Below are positions 25,629 to 33,859 of a stretch of DNA of 56,745 nt, in pieces. Position numbers and translations under genes: made by a program. Within the stretch, counting starts at the first letter, position 1; each line of letters begins with the position of its first letter. Below the pieces are notes generated by a model. That model had not been told where the DNA came from, made no database searches, and saw nothing but the letters and a program-made list of their open reading frames with translations. Source of the stretch: Actinomycetes bacterium (lineage in GTDB: Bacteria; Actinomycetota; Acidimicrobiia; Acidimicrobiales; Aldehydirespiratoraceae); assembly GCA_024276355.1 (NCBI GenBank), contig JAJRXJ010000315.1, positions 1 through 56,745 of the forward strand, written 5' to 3'.

Positions 25629-26081
25629 ATGGTCGATCAAGCCACCGAGCGCACCACCATCAACGCCACACCCGATGAATGTTTCGATGTGGCCATCGAT
25701 TTCGAGAAGTATCCCGAGTGGGCGTCCGACATCAAGATGTCACGTGTCCTGTCGCGCGACGATCAGGGCCGGGCGGTCGACGTCGAGTTTCGTGCCGCGG
25801 CCATGGGACGAAGCACGACCTACACGTTGCGATACTTCTATGGGTCCAATCCCCGACGGCTCGCGTGGCGACTACAGGCCGGCGATGTGACCCGTCGACT
25901 CGACGGCGAATACGAGTTTCTCCCCGTCAAGGGCGACCCGGGAAGAACCGACGTCGTCTACCACCTGGCCGTCGATCTCTCCGTACCATTGCCCGGATTC
26001 GTGAAGCGCAGGGCCGAGGCCCGGCTGTTGCGGACCGCGCTCGAGGATTTCACGTGCGCGGTCGAGGGGCGCAAGAAGTGA
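25629..26081 (+). CDS. SRPBCC (polyketide cyclase/START-like) protein
   Basis: 150 aa: TERTTINATPDECFDVAIDFEKYPEWASDIK is the typical opening of an SRPBCC lipid-binding fold, followed by alternating beta strands (VEFRAAAMGRSTTYTLRYFY, DVVYHLAVDLSVPLPGF) and a closing helix (RRAEARLLRTALEDFTCAVEG). Mycobacterial relatives (the Rv2185c type) sit near pimB. Ligand unknown, perhaps a lipid. ATG 25629 follows AGGAG with about 10-nt spacing; the track's earlier start lacks support. Confidence 0.85.
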   Translation: MVDQATERTTINATPDECFDVAIDFEKYPEWASDIKMSRVLSRDDQGRAVDVEFRAAAMGRSTTYTLRYFYGSNPRRLAWRLQAGDVTRRLDGEYEFLPVKGDPGRTDVVYHLAVDLSVPLPGFVKRRAEARLLRTALEDFTCAVEGRKK

Positions 26082-26332
26082 CTCAGCCCTCGGGCGATTC
26101 CGATCATTCGACTCCAGATCCGCTTGAGGACGTACGGGAGGCCGCCAGCGAGGTGATCGGATCGTTGAAGCGTCTGATCGAGGCCACCGAGAAGGTCGTG
26201 GCTGATCCGGCATCGTTCGATCAGGTGGTAAGCGGGGGCAAGAGCATCATCGATGCATTCACCAGCGGTTTCGTCGGTGGTCCCGATGAAGCGCCGGAAC
26301 CCCGGGGCCCACTGGGCGACACCCAGGTCTGA
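26078..26332 (+). CDS. Small hypothetical protein, 84 aa, coupled to SRPBCC
   Basis: GTG 26078 overlaps the SRPBCC stop as GTGA; the track shows only a longer frame that begins in the previous gene. The product is acidic with an amphipathic helical core (LEDVREAASEVIGSLKRLIEATEKVVADPASF, SGGKSIIDAFTSGF) and a Pro/Gly tail. No recognised family. Coupling suggests it helps the SRPBCC protein. Confidence 0.65.
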   Translation: MTQPSGDSDHSTPDPLEDVREAASEVIGSLKRLIEATEKVVADPASFDQVVSGGKSIIDAFTSGFVGGPDEAPEPRGPLGDTQV

Positions 26333-26420
26333 TTCTCTCCTCCGCGGCCGGGAATCGGCCTCGGGGGTGGTCGGATCGCACCGCTTTAGAAGACCTCCAC
26401 CATGCCGACAGGGTCAAACG

Positions 26421-28319
26421 ATGCGTCTGGTATGCCTGCGTCCATGGCCCAATGGCCCGGAACTGAACCTGAACCCGAGGATCACTCTGATCGTCGGGCT
26501 CTTGCCGTTCGAGAGGGTCGAGTTGGTGTCGACCGTTCACAGCATCGCTCTTGGTGAGGTCCCGGTCTGGGAAGGCCGCCTGGAAGTGGCCGGTACAGAA
26601 ATGAACTTCATCGAGTCGGCTGAGGTGGTGGGATTCCGGGCCGACAATGCTCCGGTGATCACAACCGATGAGATCCCGACGATTGTTGCCGAGTCCCTCG
26701 CCGACTCGGAAACACTCACGGCTGACCCTGACGGTTCGGTCGAGGCCGCGCTGAGGAAGTTGGCCGAGATCGAAGATGAGTTGAGTGGGGCCGAGGTATT
26801 GCGCTCCGAACTCCGGGGCAAGGTGGCGTCCGACGCTGCGAACTTCGATGAGAGCGTGTTCGACGAACTTGCCCGAGCCGACGGGGAACTGAAGCGAGCT
26901 GCTGATCTCGCCGAACGCCCGGATCCATGGACCGGTGTGGCAGACCCGGTGCTGAGGTTGCAGCGGGTCGAGGAGCTGCTGTCCGATGTGGAGGCCAGGT
27001 TGACCACCGTCCCCTCCGGCGACCGGGCGGGCCTGGCCCACGCGACGGCGAGGCTCAAGGTTGCTCTCGGAGATGGCGATCTACCGCTCCCCGACGCTGT
27101 TCGCCTGGCCGAACAGTGGCAGATCCTCGAAGAGCGACGCTCTGATTTGTCCCGTCGCTTCCGTTCGCAGGGGTTCGACCATGATGGTGCCCTGGCCAGA
27201 CTCGAGTCGGCCAGGGCCGCTCTTCGTGCAGCAGAACAGGCCGCTACTCCTCGCCACGTGACCCCCGATGAGGATGCCGAGATCGAAAGGATTCACGAGG
27301 CCTGCCTCGGCCTGCGTGACAAGGCCGGCGGGGGGATCAGGAGAGGTGCAGCCCGCAAACGGCTCGAAGAGACACAGGCGGCCCTTGATGCCCTGCTCGA
27401 GTCGATCGGCTACGCGACCTGGTCGCAGTATCGAATGGGAAACGGCATGGTGAAGGTCACCGATGAGGCCATGCGGGAGTTCGAGTTGGCTCGCGCTGAA
27501 CTCGACGGCACGGAGCTCGAATGGGCCGAGCTGCGAACAATGCTCGAGACGGACCCTGATCTGCTCGACACCGAAGCCGAACTGGCATCGGTTCGCAGTG
27601 AGGCGGTTCGGTTGCTCGGCCACGATCCGGGCGGGTCTGATGTGACAACGCGCGCGGCCAGGCTGATAGCGGCGCTGTCAGGTGCGCTGGTTGACGCCTC
27701 ATCATCCCCGGTGGATGCCGGGGAGGCCGCCGACGAACTGAAGGCGACGCTTTCGGATTGCGGGATCACCGGACATCTGGCGGTGTCATCGAAGCGGGGC
27801 ATTCTGGCGCTGGGGGAGTCCTGGCTGGCGGTCCTGAGATCAGCAACTCCGGCGCGCCTTCATCTGGCCATGTTGCAGAGACGTCTCGAGGCGGAACGGG
27901 ATGCGCTCAAGTCGCTCGGAAACACGTCGCGGGTCGACCGTCTCGACCAGCAGCGTCAGACGGTCATCGACGCGGAGAATCTGGTCGCGCCATCCCTTGA
28001 CGCGATGTGCGGGCTTCTCGAGGCCCGAATCGAACTACATGTCCTGGCCACGACCGAACTGGTGATGGCCGAGGAACACGACGCCAACGTTGACCTCATC
28101 GAGGAGATGACATCCGCCAACAGCCGATCCGCTGCTGAGGACCTGCTCCCGGTGGTTGTCATGGTGGGCGATGACGACCCTGCCCTGCTCGATCCGCTGG
28201 TGGAGTTGTCGCGTCTCCGTCAAATAGTCGTGGTGGGTGACGGCGATGCTCTCGTCGACTGGGCACGATGGATCGGTTCCGAGGGCGCTAGCGTCATCGA
28301 TCGGGGTGTTCTGGTCTGA
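26421..28319 (+). CDS. SMC/Rad50-like coiled-coil protein without a P-loop
   Basis: 632 aa from ATG 26421. The N-terminus (MRLVCLRPWPNGPELNLNPRI, then TLIVGLLPFERVELVSTVHSI) reads like the opening strand of a Rad50/SMC/AAA_23 ATPase, but the expected GxxGxGKST is GLLPFERVE. A long Ala/Glu/Leu/Arg-rich coiled-coil body follows. The C-terminus (LPVVVMVGDDDPALLDPLVELSRL, RQIVVVGDGDALVDWAR) resembles the Walker B/D-loop end with the catalytic acid pattern changed. It could be a degenerate structural paralogue of an SMC-like ATPase. Function unknown. Start has an AGGG stretch upstream; earlier track residues lack character. Confidence 0.65.
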   Translation: MRLVCLRPWPNGPELNLNPRITLIVGLLPFERVELVSTVHSIALGEVPVWEGRLEVAGTEMNFIESAEVVGFRADNAPVITTDEIPTIVAESLADSETLTADPDGSVEAALRKLAEIEDELSGAEVLRSELRGKVASDAANFDESVFDELARADGELKRAADLAERPDPWTGVADPVLRLQRVEELLSDVEARLTTVPSGDRAGLAHATARLKVALGDGDLPLPDAVRLAEQWQILEERRSDLSRRFRSQGFDHDGALARLESARAALRAAEQAATPRHVTPDEDAEIERIHEACLGLRDKAGGGIRRGAARKRLEETQAALDALLESIGYATWSQYRMGNGMVKVTDEAMREFELARAELDGTELEWAELRTMLETDPDLLDTEAELASVRSEAVRLLGHDPGGSDVTTRAARLIAALSGALVDASSSPVDAGEAADELKATLSDCGITGHLAVSSKRGILALGESWLAVLRSATPARLHLAMLQRRLEAERDALKSLGNTSRVDRLDQQRQTVIDAENLVAPSLDAMCGLLEARIELHVLATTELVMAEEHDANVDLIEEMTSANSRSAAEDLLPVVVMVGDDDPALLDPLVELSRLRQIVVVGDGDALVDWARWIGSEGASVIDRGVLV

Positions 28320-28382
28320 ACCCGCGATCCCGCGTCGCTGCTCGGCCGATCACCGTGGGCCAACGTGGGGGAGTCAGCAACC

Positions 28383-29327
28383 GTGAGATGTGGAATCGAT
28401 ATCGGCGGCACCAAGGTCCTTGGAATAGCCGTCGAGTCCAATCCGCTCGAGCCTGCCGCCGAGACGAAAACTCGCACCGTCTACGACAAGGACGTGCTGA
28501 TCGAGTCGATAATCGGGGTCATTACCGGCCTCGAGCATCAGGCCGGCAAGCCAATGGGGTCGATCGGCATCGGGATAGCGGGCATTGTCGATCGACGGGG
28601 CACTCTGCGATACTCGCCGAACATCCCCGGCGTGGTCGACCTGCCCATCCATGAGATCGTTTCAGAGCGTCTCGGCCGACCGATTCGTATCGAAAACGAT
28701 GCCACCACCGCAGCCTGGGCCGAGCACCTGATCGGTGCCGGGGCGGGAAGCGAGAACATGTTGTTCGTGGGTCTCGGCACCGGTATCGGCACAGGGTTCG
28801 TGCTCGACGGCACCCTGCATCGGGGCTGGAACGGATTCTCGGGCGAGTCGGGACACATGACCATCGACAAGAACGGCCCCGTCCATCTCACCGGTGCCCG
28901 CGGTCCTTGGGAGCTGACGGCGTCCGGATCGGGTCTGGCCAGGCTGGCTTCACGATTCGCCTCCGAAGGGAAACTCGACTCGGTGGTGGAACTGGCCGGA
29001 TCGGTCGATGAGATCGACGCTGAACACATTCAGCAGGCTGTTGAGGCGGGGGCAACAGATGTGTTGGACCTGCTGGATGAGTTCGCCATCGATGTGGGGA
29101 TCGGCCTGGCCAATCTCATCCACCTGCTGGACCCGGAGGTGATCGTCATCGGTGGGGGGCTGGTCGATCTCGGTGATCCACTTCTCGGGGCCATTCGACG
29201 TCGAACCGAGTCATTCGTGCTGGGTGGCCGCCATCGGCCGGCAGTCGACATCAGGGCGGCCAAGCTCGGAAGCCGGGCCGGGGCTATCGGGGCTGCCCTT
29301 CTTGCTCCCGATCCGACTCCGGGCTGA
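28383..29327 (+). CDS. ROK-family sugar kinase, probable glucokinase, lacking the zinc motif
   Basis: 314 aa from GTG 28383, which has GGGGGAG upstream; GTG 28365 is the track start. The phosphate-binding DIGGTK, AEH-type IENDATTAAWAEH, and GLGTGIGTGFVLDG motifs are clear, as is GESGHMTID. The ROK zinc motif CxCGxxGC is replaced by HLTGARGPWE, so no Cys ligands. Streptomyces keeps a ROK glucokinase near comparable genes, as I recall, so glucose is the likely substrate. Phosphoryl donor (ATP or polyphosphate) cannot be decided. Confidence 0.8.
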   Translation: MRCGIDIGGTKVLGIAVESNPLEPAAETKTRTVYDKDVLIESIIGVITGLEHQAGKPMGSIGIGIAGIVDRRGTLRYSPNIPGVVDLPIHEIVSERLGRPIRIENDATTAAWAEHLIGAGAGSENMLFVGLGTGIGTGFVLDGTLHRGWNGFSGESGHMTIDKNGPVHLTGARGPWELTASGSGLARLASRFASEGKLDSVVELAGSVDEIDAEHIQQAVEAGATDVLDLLDEFAIDVGIGLANLIHLLDPEVIVIGGGLVDLGDPLLGAIRRRTESFVLGGRHRPAVDIRAAKLGSRAGAIGAALLAPDPTPG

Positions 29328-29362
29328 TCAACAAACCGGGGATCCGTGCAGCTCGGTGGCGA

Positions 29363-29368
29363 TAGCGT
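29363..29368 (+). promoter_or_regulatory. -10-like TAGCGT before the aminotransferase
   Basis: TAGCGT, six bases (GACCGA), ATG 29375; no SD. Probable leaderless start. Confidence 0.5.
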
Positions 29369-29374
29369 GACCGA

Positions 29375-30553
29375 ATGGATTTCCGCCGCATAAACGGGCT
29401 CCCGCCCTACGTGTTCACGATCATCGACTCGTTGAAGGTCGAGGCTCGCCGAGCCGGCCGGGATGTGATCGACCTGGGGTTCGGCAACCCCGACCTGCCG
29501 TCCCCCGAGGTGGCGGTGTCGAAACTGTGTGAGTCGGCGGGCAACCCGCGCAATCACAGGTATTCGTCGAGCCGTGGCATCCCGAAGCTTCGCGAGGCAG
29601 TGGCCGGTCTCTACCAGCGGAGGTTCGGGGTCGACGTGGACCCCGAGACCGAAGTGATCCAGACCATCGGTGCGAAGGAAGGGTTCAGCCACCTGATGTG
29701 GGTGCTGCTGCAAGCCGGCGACGCGGTTCTGGTGCCGGCACCCTCATACCCGATCCATCTGTTTGCGCCACTGTTCGCCGGTGCCAACGTGAGAGAGATG
29801 CCTCTCACCAACAACCAGGACGACTTCTTCGACACGCTCACCGAGCGTTTCGAGTATTCCTGGCCCCGCCCCAGGGTGATCGTGTTGTCGTTCCCCCACA
29901 ACCCGACCACCACCTGTGTCGATCTCGACTTCATGCAGCGCGTCGTGGATTTCGCGCGTGAGCGAGAAGTGTTCTTGGTTCATGATTTCGCCTATGCCGA
30001 ACTGGGCTTCGATGGTTTCCGACCCCCATCGATTCTCGAGGCCGAGGGGGCCAAGGAGGTGGCTGTCGAGCTCTACTCCATGACCAAGAGCTTCTCGATG
30101 GCCGGTTGGCGCATCGCCTACATGGTCGGCAACGCGGAGGTGGTGGCCGCCCTGGCGAAGCTCAAGTCGTATCTCGACTACGGCACCTTCCAGCCGATCC
30201 AGATCGCAGCCACCGTGACCCTGAACGAGGCCGTCGATTATCCGGCCGAGGTTGGTGAGATCTACCAGAGACGCCGCGACACCCTGTGTGATGGCCTGGA
30301 GCGGATCGGATGGCACATCGACCCTCCGATGGGGACCATGTTCGCTTGGGCTCCGATCCCGGAGCAGTACTCCCACATGGGATCGGTGGAGTTCGCGTCG
30401 ATGCTGGTGAGAGAGGCCGATGTGGCCACTTCCCCGGGGGTGGGTTTCGGACCCGGTGGCGAAGGGTTCGTACGGTTCGCCCTCATCGAGAACGAGCAGA
30501 GAATCAATCAGGCGGTGCGCAACCTCCGGGGCACGCTCGACCTGCTCGGCTGA
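29375..30553 (+). CDS. alaC: PLP-dependent class I/II aminotransferase, AlaC-like
   Basis: 392 aa. Opening RRINGLPPYVFTIIDSLKVEARRAG and DLGFGNPDLPSP are characteristic of the AlaC/YfdZ group. The PLP lysine is in YSMTKSFSMAGWRIAYMVG; HNPTTTCVD and HDFAYAELGFDG supply the cofactor-binding Asn and Asp/Tyr. AlaC makes alanine from pyruvate and glutamate; related enzymes act on other amino acids, so the substrate is likely but not proven. Convergent with glpK, with three bases between stops and no terminator. Confidence 0.85.
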   Translation: MDFRRINGLPPYVFTIIDSLKVEARRAGRDVIDLGFGNPDLPSPEVAVSKLCESAGNPRNHRYSSSRGIPKLREAVAGLYQRRFGVDVDPETEVIQTIGAKEGFSHLMWVLLQAGDAVLVPAPSYPIHLFAPLFAGANVREMPLTNNQDDFFDTLTERFEYSWPRPRVIVLSFPHNPTTTCVDLDFMQRVVDFAREREVFLVHDFAYAELGFDGFRPPSILEAEGAKEVAVELYSMTKSFSMAGWRIAYMVGNAEVVAALAKLKSYLDYGTFQPIQIAATVTLNEAVDYPAEVGEIYQRRRDTLCDGLERIGWHIDPPMGTMFAWAPIPEQYSHMGSVEFASMLVREADVATSPGVGFGPGGEGFVRFALIENEQRINQAVRNLRGTLDLLG

Positions 30554-30556
30554 TCA

Positions 30557-32038
30557 TCAAACCGAATGGTCCCAGTCGAGCGACCTCTTCAGGGCCCGGC
30601 TCCAATTGGTGTGGAGCGCGTCGGCTGACTCGCGATCGTCGTTGGGCGTGAACTCGGCGTCGGCATCCCACTTGGATGCCAGCTCGTTGGTGTCCGACCA
30701 GATTCCTTCCGCCAGTCCCGCCAGATAGGCCGCGCCCATTGCGGTGGTCTCCTGGATGCTCGATCTGATCACCGGCACACCGAGCTGGTCGGCCTGGAAC
30801 TGAAGCAGGAAGTCCATGACCGAGGCACCGCCGTCGACACGAAGGTCGGTCACCGAGGTGCCACTGGCTGAACTCATGGCGTCGACCACGTCGCGGCTCT
30901 GGTAGGCGATCGCCTCAACGGTGGCCCGCACGATCTCAGCCCGGCCGGTGCCGCGTGTGATCCCGATGATGGTGCCGCGTGCCCGGGCATCCCACCATGG
31001 GCTCCCGAGCCCGGCAAGAGCGGGTACGAACACGACCCCACCGGTGTCGGGCACGGATTCAGCCAATGGCCCGGTGTCGGATGCCTGTTCGATGATGCCC
31101 AGCCCGTCGCGCAGCCACTGGATGGCTGCGCCGGTCGCGAATATGGCGCCCTCGTACGCGTAGTTGGTGGTGGTTTCGTCCCCGCCGATGGTCCATGCCA
31201 CGGTGGTCAGCAGTCCCTCGACCGGCGGAGGGCAGCTCCGGCCGACGTTCATCAGGACAAACGAACCGGTCCCGTAGGTGTTCTTGGCCTGACCGGGGGA
31301 GAAGCAGGCTTGGCCGAACAACGCTGCCTGCTGGTCGCCGGCGACCCCGCTCACGGGTATCCCGGCCCCGGTGGGAATCTCGGATGTGGTCACGCCGAAA
31401 CGGCCCGACGAGGGTCGGACCTCGGGCAGACATGATCGGGGAACACCGAGCATCTCGCACAGGTCGTCGTCCCATGCGAGTCGGTGGATGTCGAACAACA
31501 ACGTTCGGCTGGCATTGCTGGTGTCGGTGAGGTGGGCCCCGCCGGTGAGATTCCAGATCAACCAGGAGTCGATGGTGCCGAACGCCAGGTGTTGATCAGA
31601 TGTGACACCTCCTTCGTTGAGCAACCATTCGAGCTTCGTGCCGGAGAAGTACGGATCGAGAACCAAGCCGGTTCTGTCCCGGACGAGATCAAGGTGTCCC
31701 CGCTCGGTGAGTTGCTCACATCGGCTGGCCGTGCGGCGGTCCTGCCATACGATCGCCCGATGGAGCGGGCGGCCGGTTCGCTTGTCCCAGACGACGACGG
31801 TTTCGCGTTGGTCGGTGATGCCGATGGCCGCGATCGGTTCGCTGATGGTCGCGGTGATTTCGGCCAACGTGGCCAGCACGGCCTGCCATATTTCGTCGGC
31901 ATCGTGCTCCACCCAGCCTGGTCGGGGGAAGTGTTGGGTGAACTCGCGGTAGGCAAAACCGACGGGTCGGCCGTGTTCGTTCACCGCGAACGACCTGACC
32001 CCGGTCGTGCCGGCATCTATGGCTATGACGATTCCCAT
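30557..32038 (-). CDS. glpK: Glycerol kinase
   Basis: 493 aa, normal FGGY length. N-terminal phosphate-binding VIAIDAGTTGVRSFAVNEHG, then GITDQRETVVVWDKRTGRPLHRAIVWQDRRTA, SGTKLEWLL, TIDSWLIWNLTGG and the C-terminal GLGSPWWDARARGTIIGITRG and DGGASVMDFLLQFQAD are all typical of GlpK. It phosphorylates glycerol to glycerol 3-phosphate. ATG 32038 fits the family start; the 95-codon upstream extension in the track is out of character. A TATTGT hexamer lies nine bases upstream. Divergent from phosphofructokinase. Confidence 0.96.
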   Translation of the reverse strand: MGIVIAIDAGTTGVRSFAVNEHGRPVGFAYREFTQHFPRPGWVEHDADEIWQAVLATLAEITATISEPIAAIGITDQRETVVVWDKRTGRPLHRAIVWQDRRTASRCEQLTERGHLDLVRDRTGLVLDPYFSGTKLEWLLNEGGVTSDQHLAFGTIDSWLIWNLTGGAHLTDTSNASRTLLFDIHRLAWDDDLCEMLGVPRSCLPEVRPSSGRFGVTTSEIPTGAGIPVSGVAGDQQAALFGQACFSPGQAKNTYGTGSFVLMNVGRSCPPPVEGLLTTVAWTIGGDETTTNYAYEGAIFATGAAIQWLRDGLGIIEQASDTGPLAESVPDTGGVVFVPALAGLGSPWWDARARGTIIGITRGTGRAEIVRATVEAIAYQSRDVVDAMSSASGTSVTDLRVDGGASVMDFLLQFQADQLGVPVIRSSIQETTAMGAAYLAGLAEGIWSDTNELASKWDADAEFTPNDDRESADALHTNWSRALKRSLDWDHSV

Positions 32039-32120
32039 TGCGGTCCGACAATAACCGGCCAAGCGCCATGTGTCGGCATACGATGACGGCTCCGTTCGAG
32101 ATGGACCATCTGGGGGACCG

Positions 32121-33149
32121 ATGCGTGTTGGAGTACTCACCGGCGGGGGCGACTGCCCCGGGCTGAACGCTGTCATTCGGGCGGTGGTCAGGAGGGCCGA
32201 GCGGGGCTTCGGGGATGAGGTGATCGGCTTCGTCGACGGGTATCGGGGGCTCATCGACGATGAATGGATGCCTCTGGATGTGGGTTCATGTCGGGGGATA
32301 CTTCCAAGAGGCGGAACCATCATCGGTACCTCCAGGATCCAGCCCTACATGTTCGACGACGGCGTGGACCGGGCCCGGGCCACCATGGCACTCCACGACA
32401 TCGACTCCCTGATCGTGATTGGTGGTGAGGGAACGCTGTCGGCGGCCAGCCGCCTCGACTCTGAGGGTTTCAGGGTGGTCGGGGTGCCCAAGACGATCGA
32501 CAACGACATCGGGGGCACCGACATGACCTTCGGTTTCGACACCGCGGTGCAGATCGCCACCGATGCGATCGACCGGCTCCACACCACCGCCGAGTCACAC
32601 GACAGGGTGATCGTGGTGGAGGTCATGGGCCGCCATGTCGGCCACATCGCCACGTGGGCCGGGATTGCGGGCGGGGCCACGGTGATTCTTGTTCCGGAGG
32701 AACCATTCGATATTGCCAAGGTCTGCGACTCGCTCCACCGGCGTCATGCCAAGGGGCGCTACGCGTCGATTGTCGTGGTTGCCGAAGGGGCCCGACCCGC
32801 CGAGGGCACGTTTGAGCTTGCCGAGCCCAGCCTCGACGAATACGGCCACCAGAGACTGGGTGGAATAGCCAACGTGGTGGCATCCGAGATCGAAGCCCGT
32901 ACGGGCTACGAAACGAGGGTCACAATCCTCGGATACGTCCAACGTGGCGGCACCCCGACGGCCTTCGACAGGGTCCTTTCCACCAGGTTCGGTGTGGAGG
33001 CCATGAACGCGGCCCACGAGTCCGACACCGGCAAGATGGTGGCGCTCGACGGTGGCGTGGTCGTCCGCAAGCCCTTCGCCGACTGCATCGCCGATCTCAA
33101 GGTGGTCCCACCGGCCCTGCTGGAGGTCTCCCACACGTTCACCGCCTGA
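32121..33149 (+). CDS. pfkA: 6-phosphofructokinase, group III, ATP-type residue
   Basis: 342 aa. GVLTGGGDCPGLNAVIRAVVRRA opens the fold; GGTIIGTSR, VIGGEGTLSAASRL, PKTIDNDIGGTDMTFGFDTAV and EVMGRHVGHIATWAGIAGGA follow. In this family the residue after the GGE/GGD acid (Gly here) points to ATP use, while Asp points to pyrophosphate; Lys in PKTIDND marks group III shared by actinobacterial enzymes. Assignment of donor is by motif only. ATG 32121 has GGGGGA with 5-nt spacing. It would carry out the committed step of glycolysis. Confidence 0.93.
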   Translation: MRVGVLTGGGDCPGLNAVIRAVVRRAERGFGDEVIGFVDGYRGLIDDEWMPLDVGSCRGILPRGGTIIGTSRIQPYMFDDGVDRARATMALHDIDSLIVIGGEGTLSAASRLDSEGFRVVGVPKTIDNDIGGTDMTFGFDTAVQIATDAIDRLHTTAESHDRVIVVEVMGRHVGHIATWAGIAGGATVILVPEEPFDIAKVCDSLHRRHAKGRYASIVVVAEGARPAEGTFELAEPSLDEYGHQRLGGIANVVASEIEARTGYETRVTILGYVQRGGTPTAFDRVLSTRFGVEAMNAAHESDTGKMVALDGGVVVRKPFADCIADLKVVPPALLEVSHTFTA

Positions 33150-33169
33150 CGGCGGCCCGGTCGTCGGAC

Positions 33170-33859
33170 TTAGGGGGTGGTGGTCGAGTCGGGCTGAAGC
33201 GAGGTGGTCGTGGTGGTGGTCGTGTTGGGGGGTACGAATTCGGGGTCGAAACGGTCGTAGTCCGACCTCGACACGGGTGCGCCCACCTCGGTGTCTCCGT
33301 GGTTGGTCGGGATGGTCACCTGGTCGCCGTTGATGAGGATCTGGACCCGGTTGATGCCGGGCATGGCGGTGGCGGTCCACACCAGCTGGGCGGCCACCTC
33401 GATGAGGTCGCCTTCGTACGGTTGATCGCTGGGCAATCCCTCGGGAGTGAGGTTCACGAGGTTGATGATCGCCATGTCCCCCGAGACCGATGCGTCGAGC
33501 AACTCGAATTCGGTGAGGGTGGTGATGTAGTTCGCGGCTTCCTCGTCGGTGGTGACAGCTCCCTCCCCGAACAGTCGACTGATCACATCGGTGATGGTCG
33601 GGTTCAAGGGGACCTCGCGTTGGACCTCGACAACCGTGGCTCGGGTGGTCTCGGCTTGCCGGGTGAGCAGATAGATGGATGCCAGCGTGGTGATCGGAGC
33701 CTGAATGGTGGTGGTGGTGGTGGTGAAGTCGGGGCGGAGGCTCTCGGGCAACGAGTCTGATGGAATCACCTGGGCAGCATTGTCGCTCGGGATCGAACAC
33801 GCGCCGGCCAACAGGGCAATCACGGCAACCCCGGATGCGAGGCGGAATCGGATGCTCAT
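33170..33859 (-). CDS. GerMN-domain lipoprotein, LpqB-like
   Basis: 229 aa. Signal peptide with lipobox LLAGAC (ALLAGACSIPS), Thr-rich linker (FTTTTTTIQAP), a GerMN-like domain (residues about 60-190: NPTITDVISRLFGEG, GDMAIINLVN, VAAQLVWTATAMPGINRVQILINGD), and a second Thr-rich tail. In actinobacteria mtrA-mtrB-lpqB is a conserved operon, LpqB carrying GerMN and interacting with the MtrB sensor. This one is shorter than mycobacterial LpqB, lacking the propeller-like C-terminal part. ATG 33859 overlaps the kinase stop as ATGA. Confidence 0.85.
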   Translation of the reverse strand: MSIRFRLASGVAVIALLAGACSIPSDNAAQVIPSDSLPESLRPDFTTTTTTIQAPITTLASIYLLTRQAETTRATVVEVQREVPLNPTITDVISRLFGEGAVTTDEEAANYITTLTEFELLDASVSGDMAIINLVNLTPEGLPSDQPYEGDLIEVAAQLVWTATAMPGINRVQILINGDQVTIPTNHGDTEVGAPVSRSDYDRFDPEFVPPNTTTTTTTSLQPDSTTTP

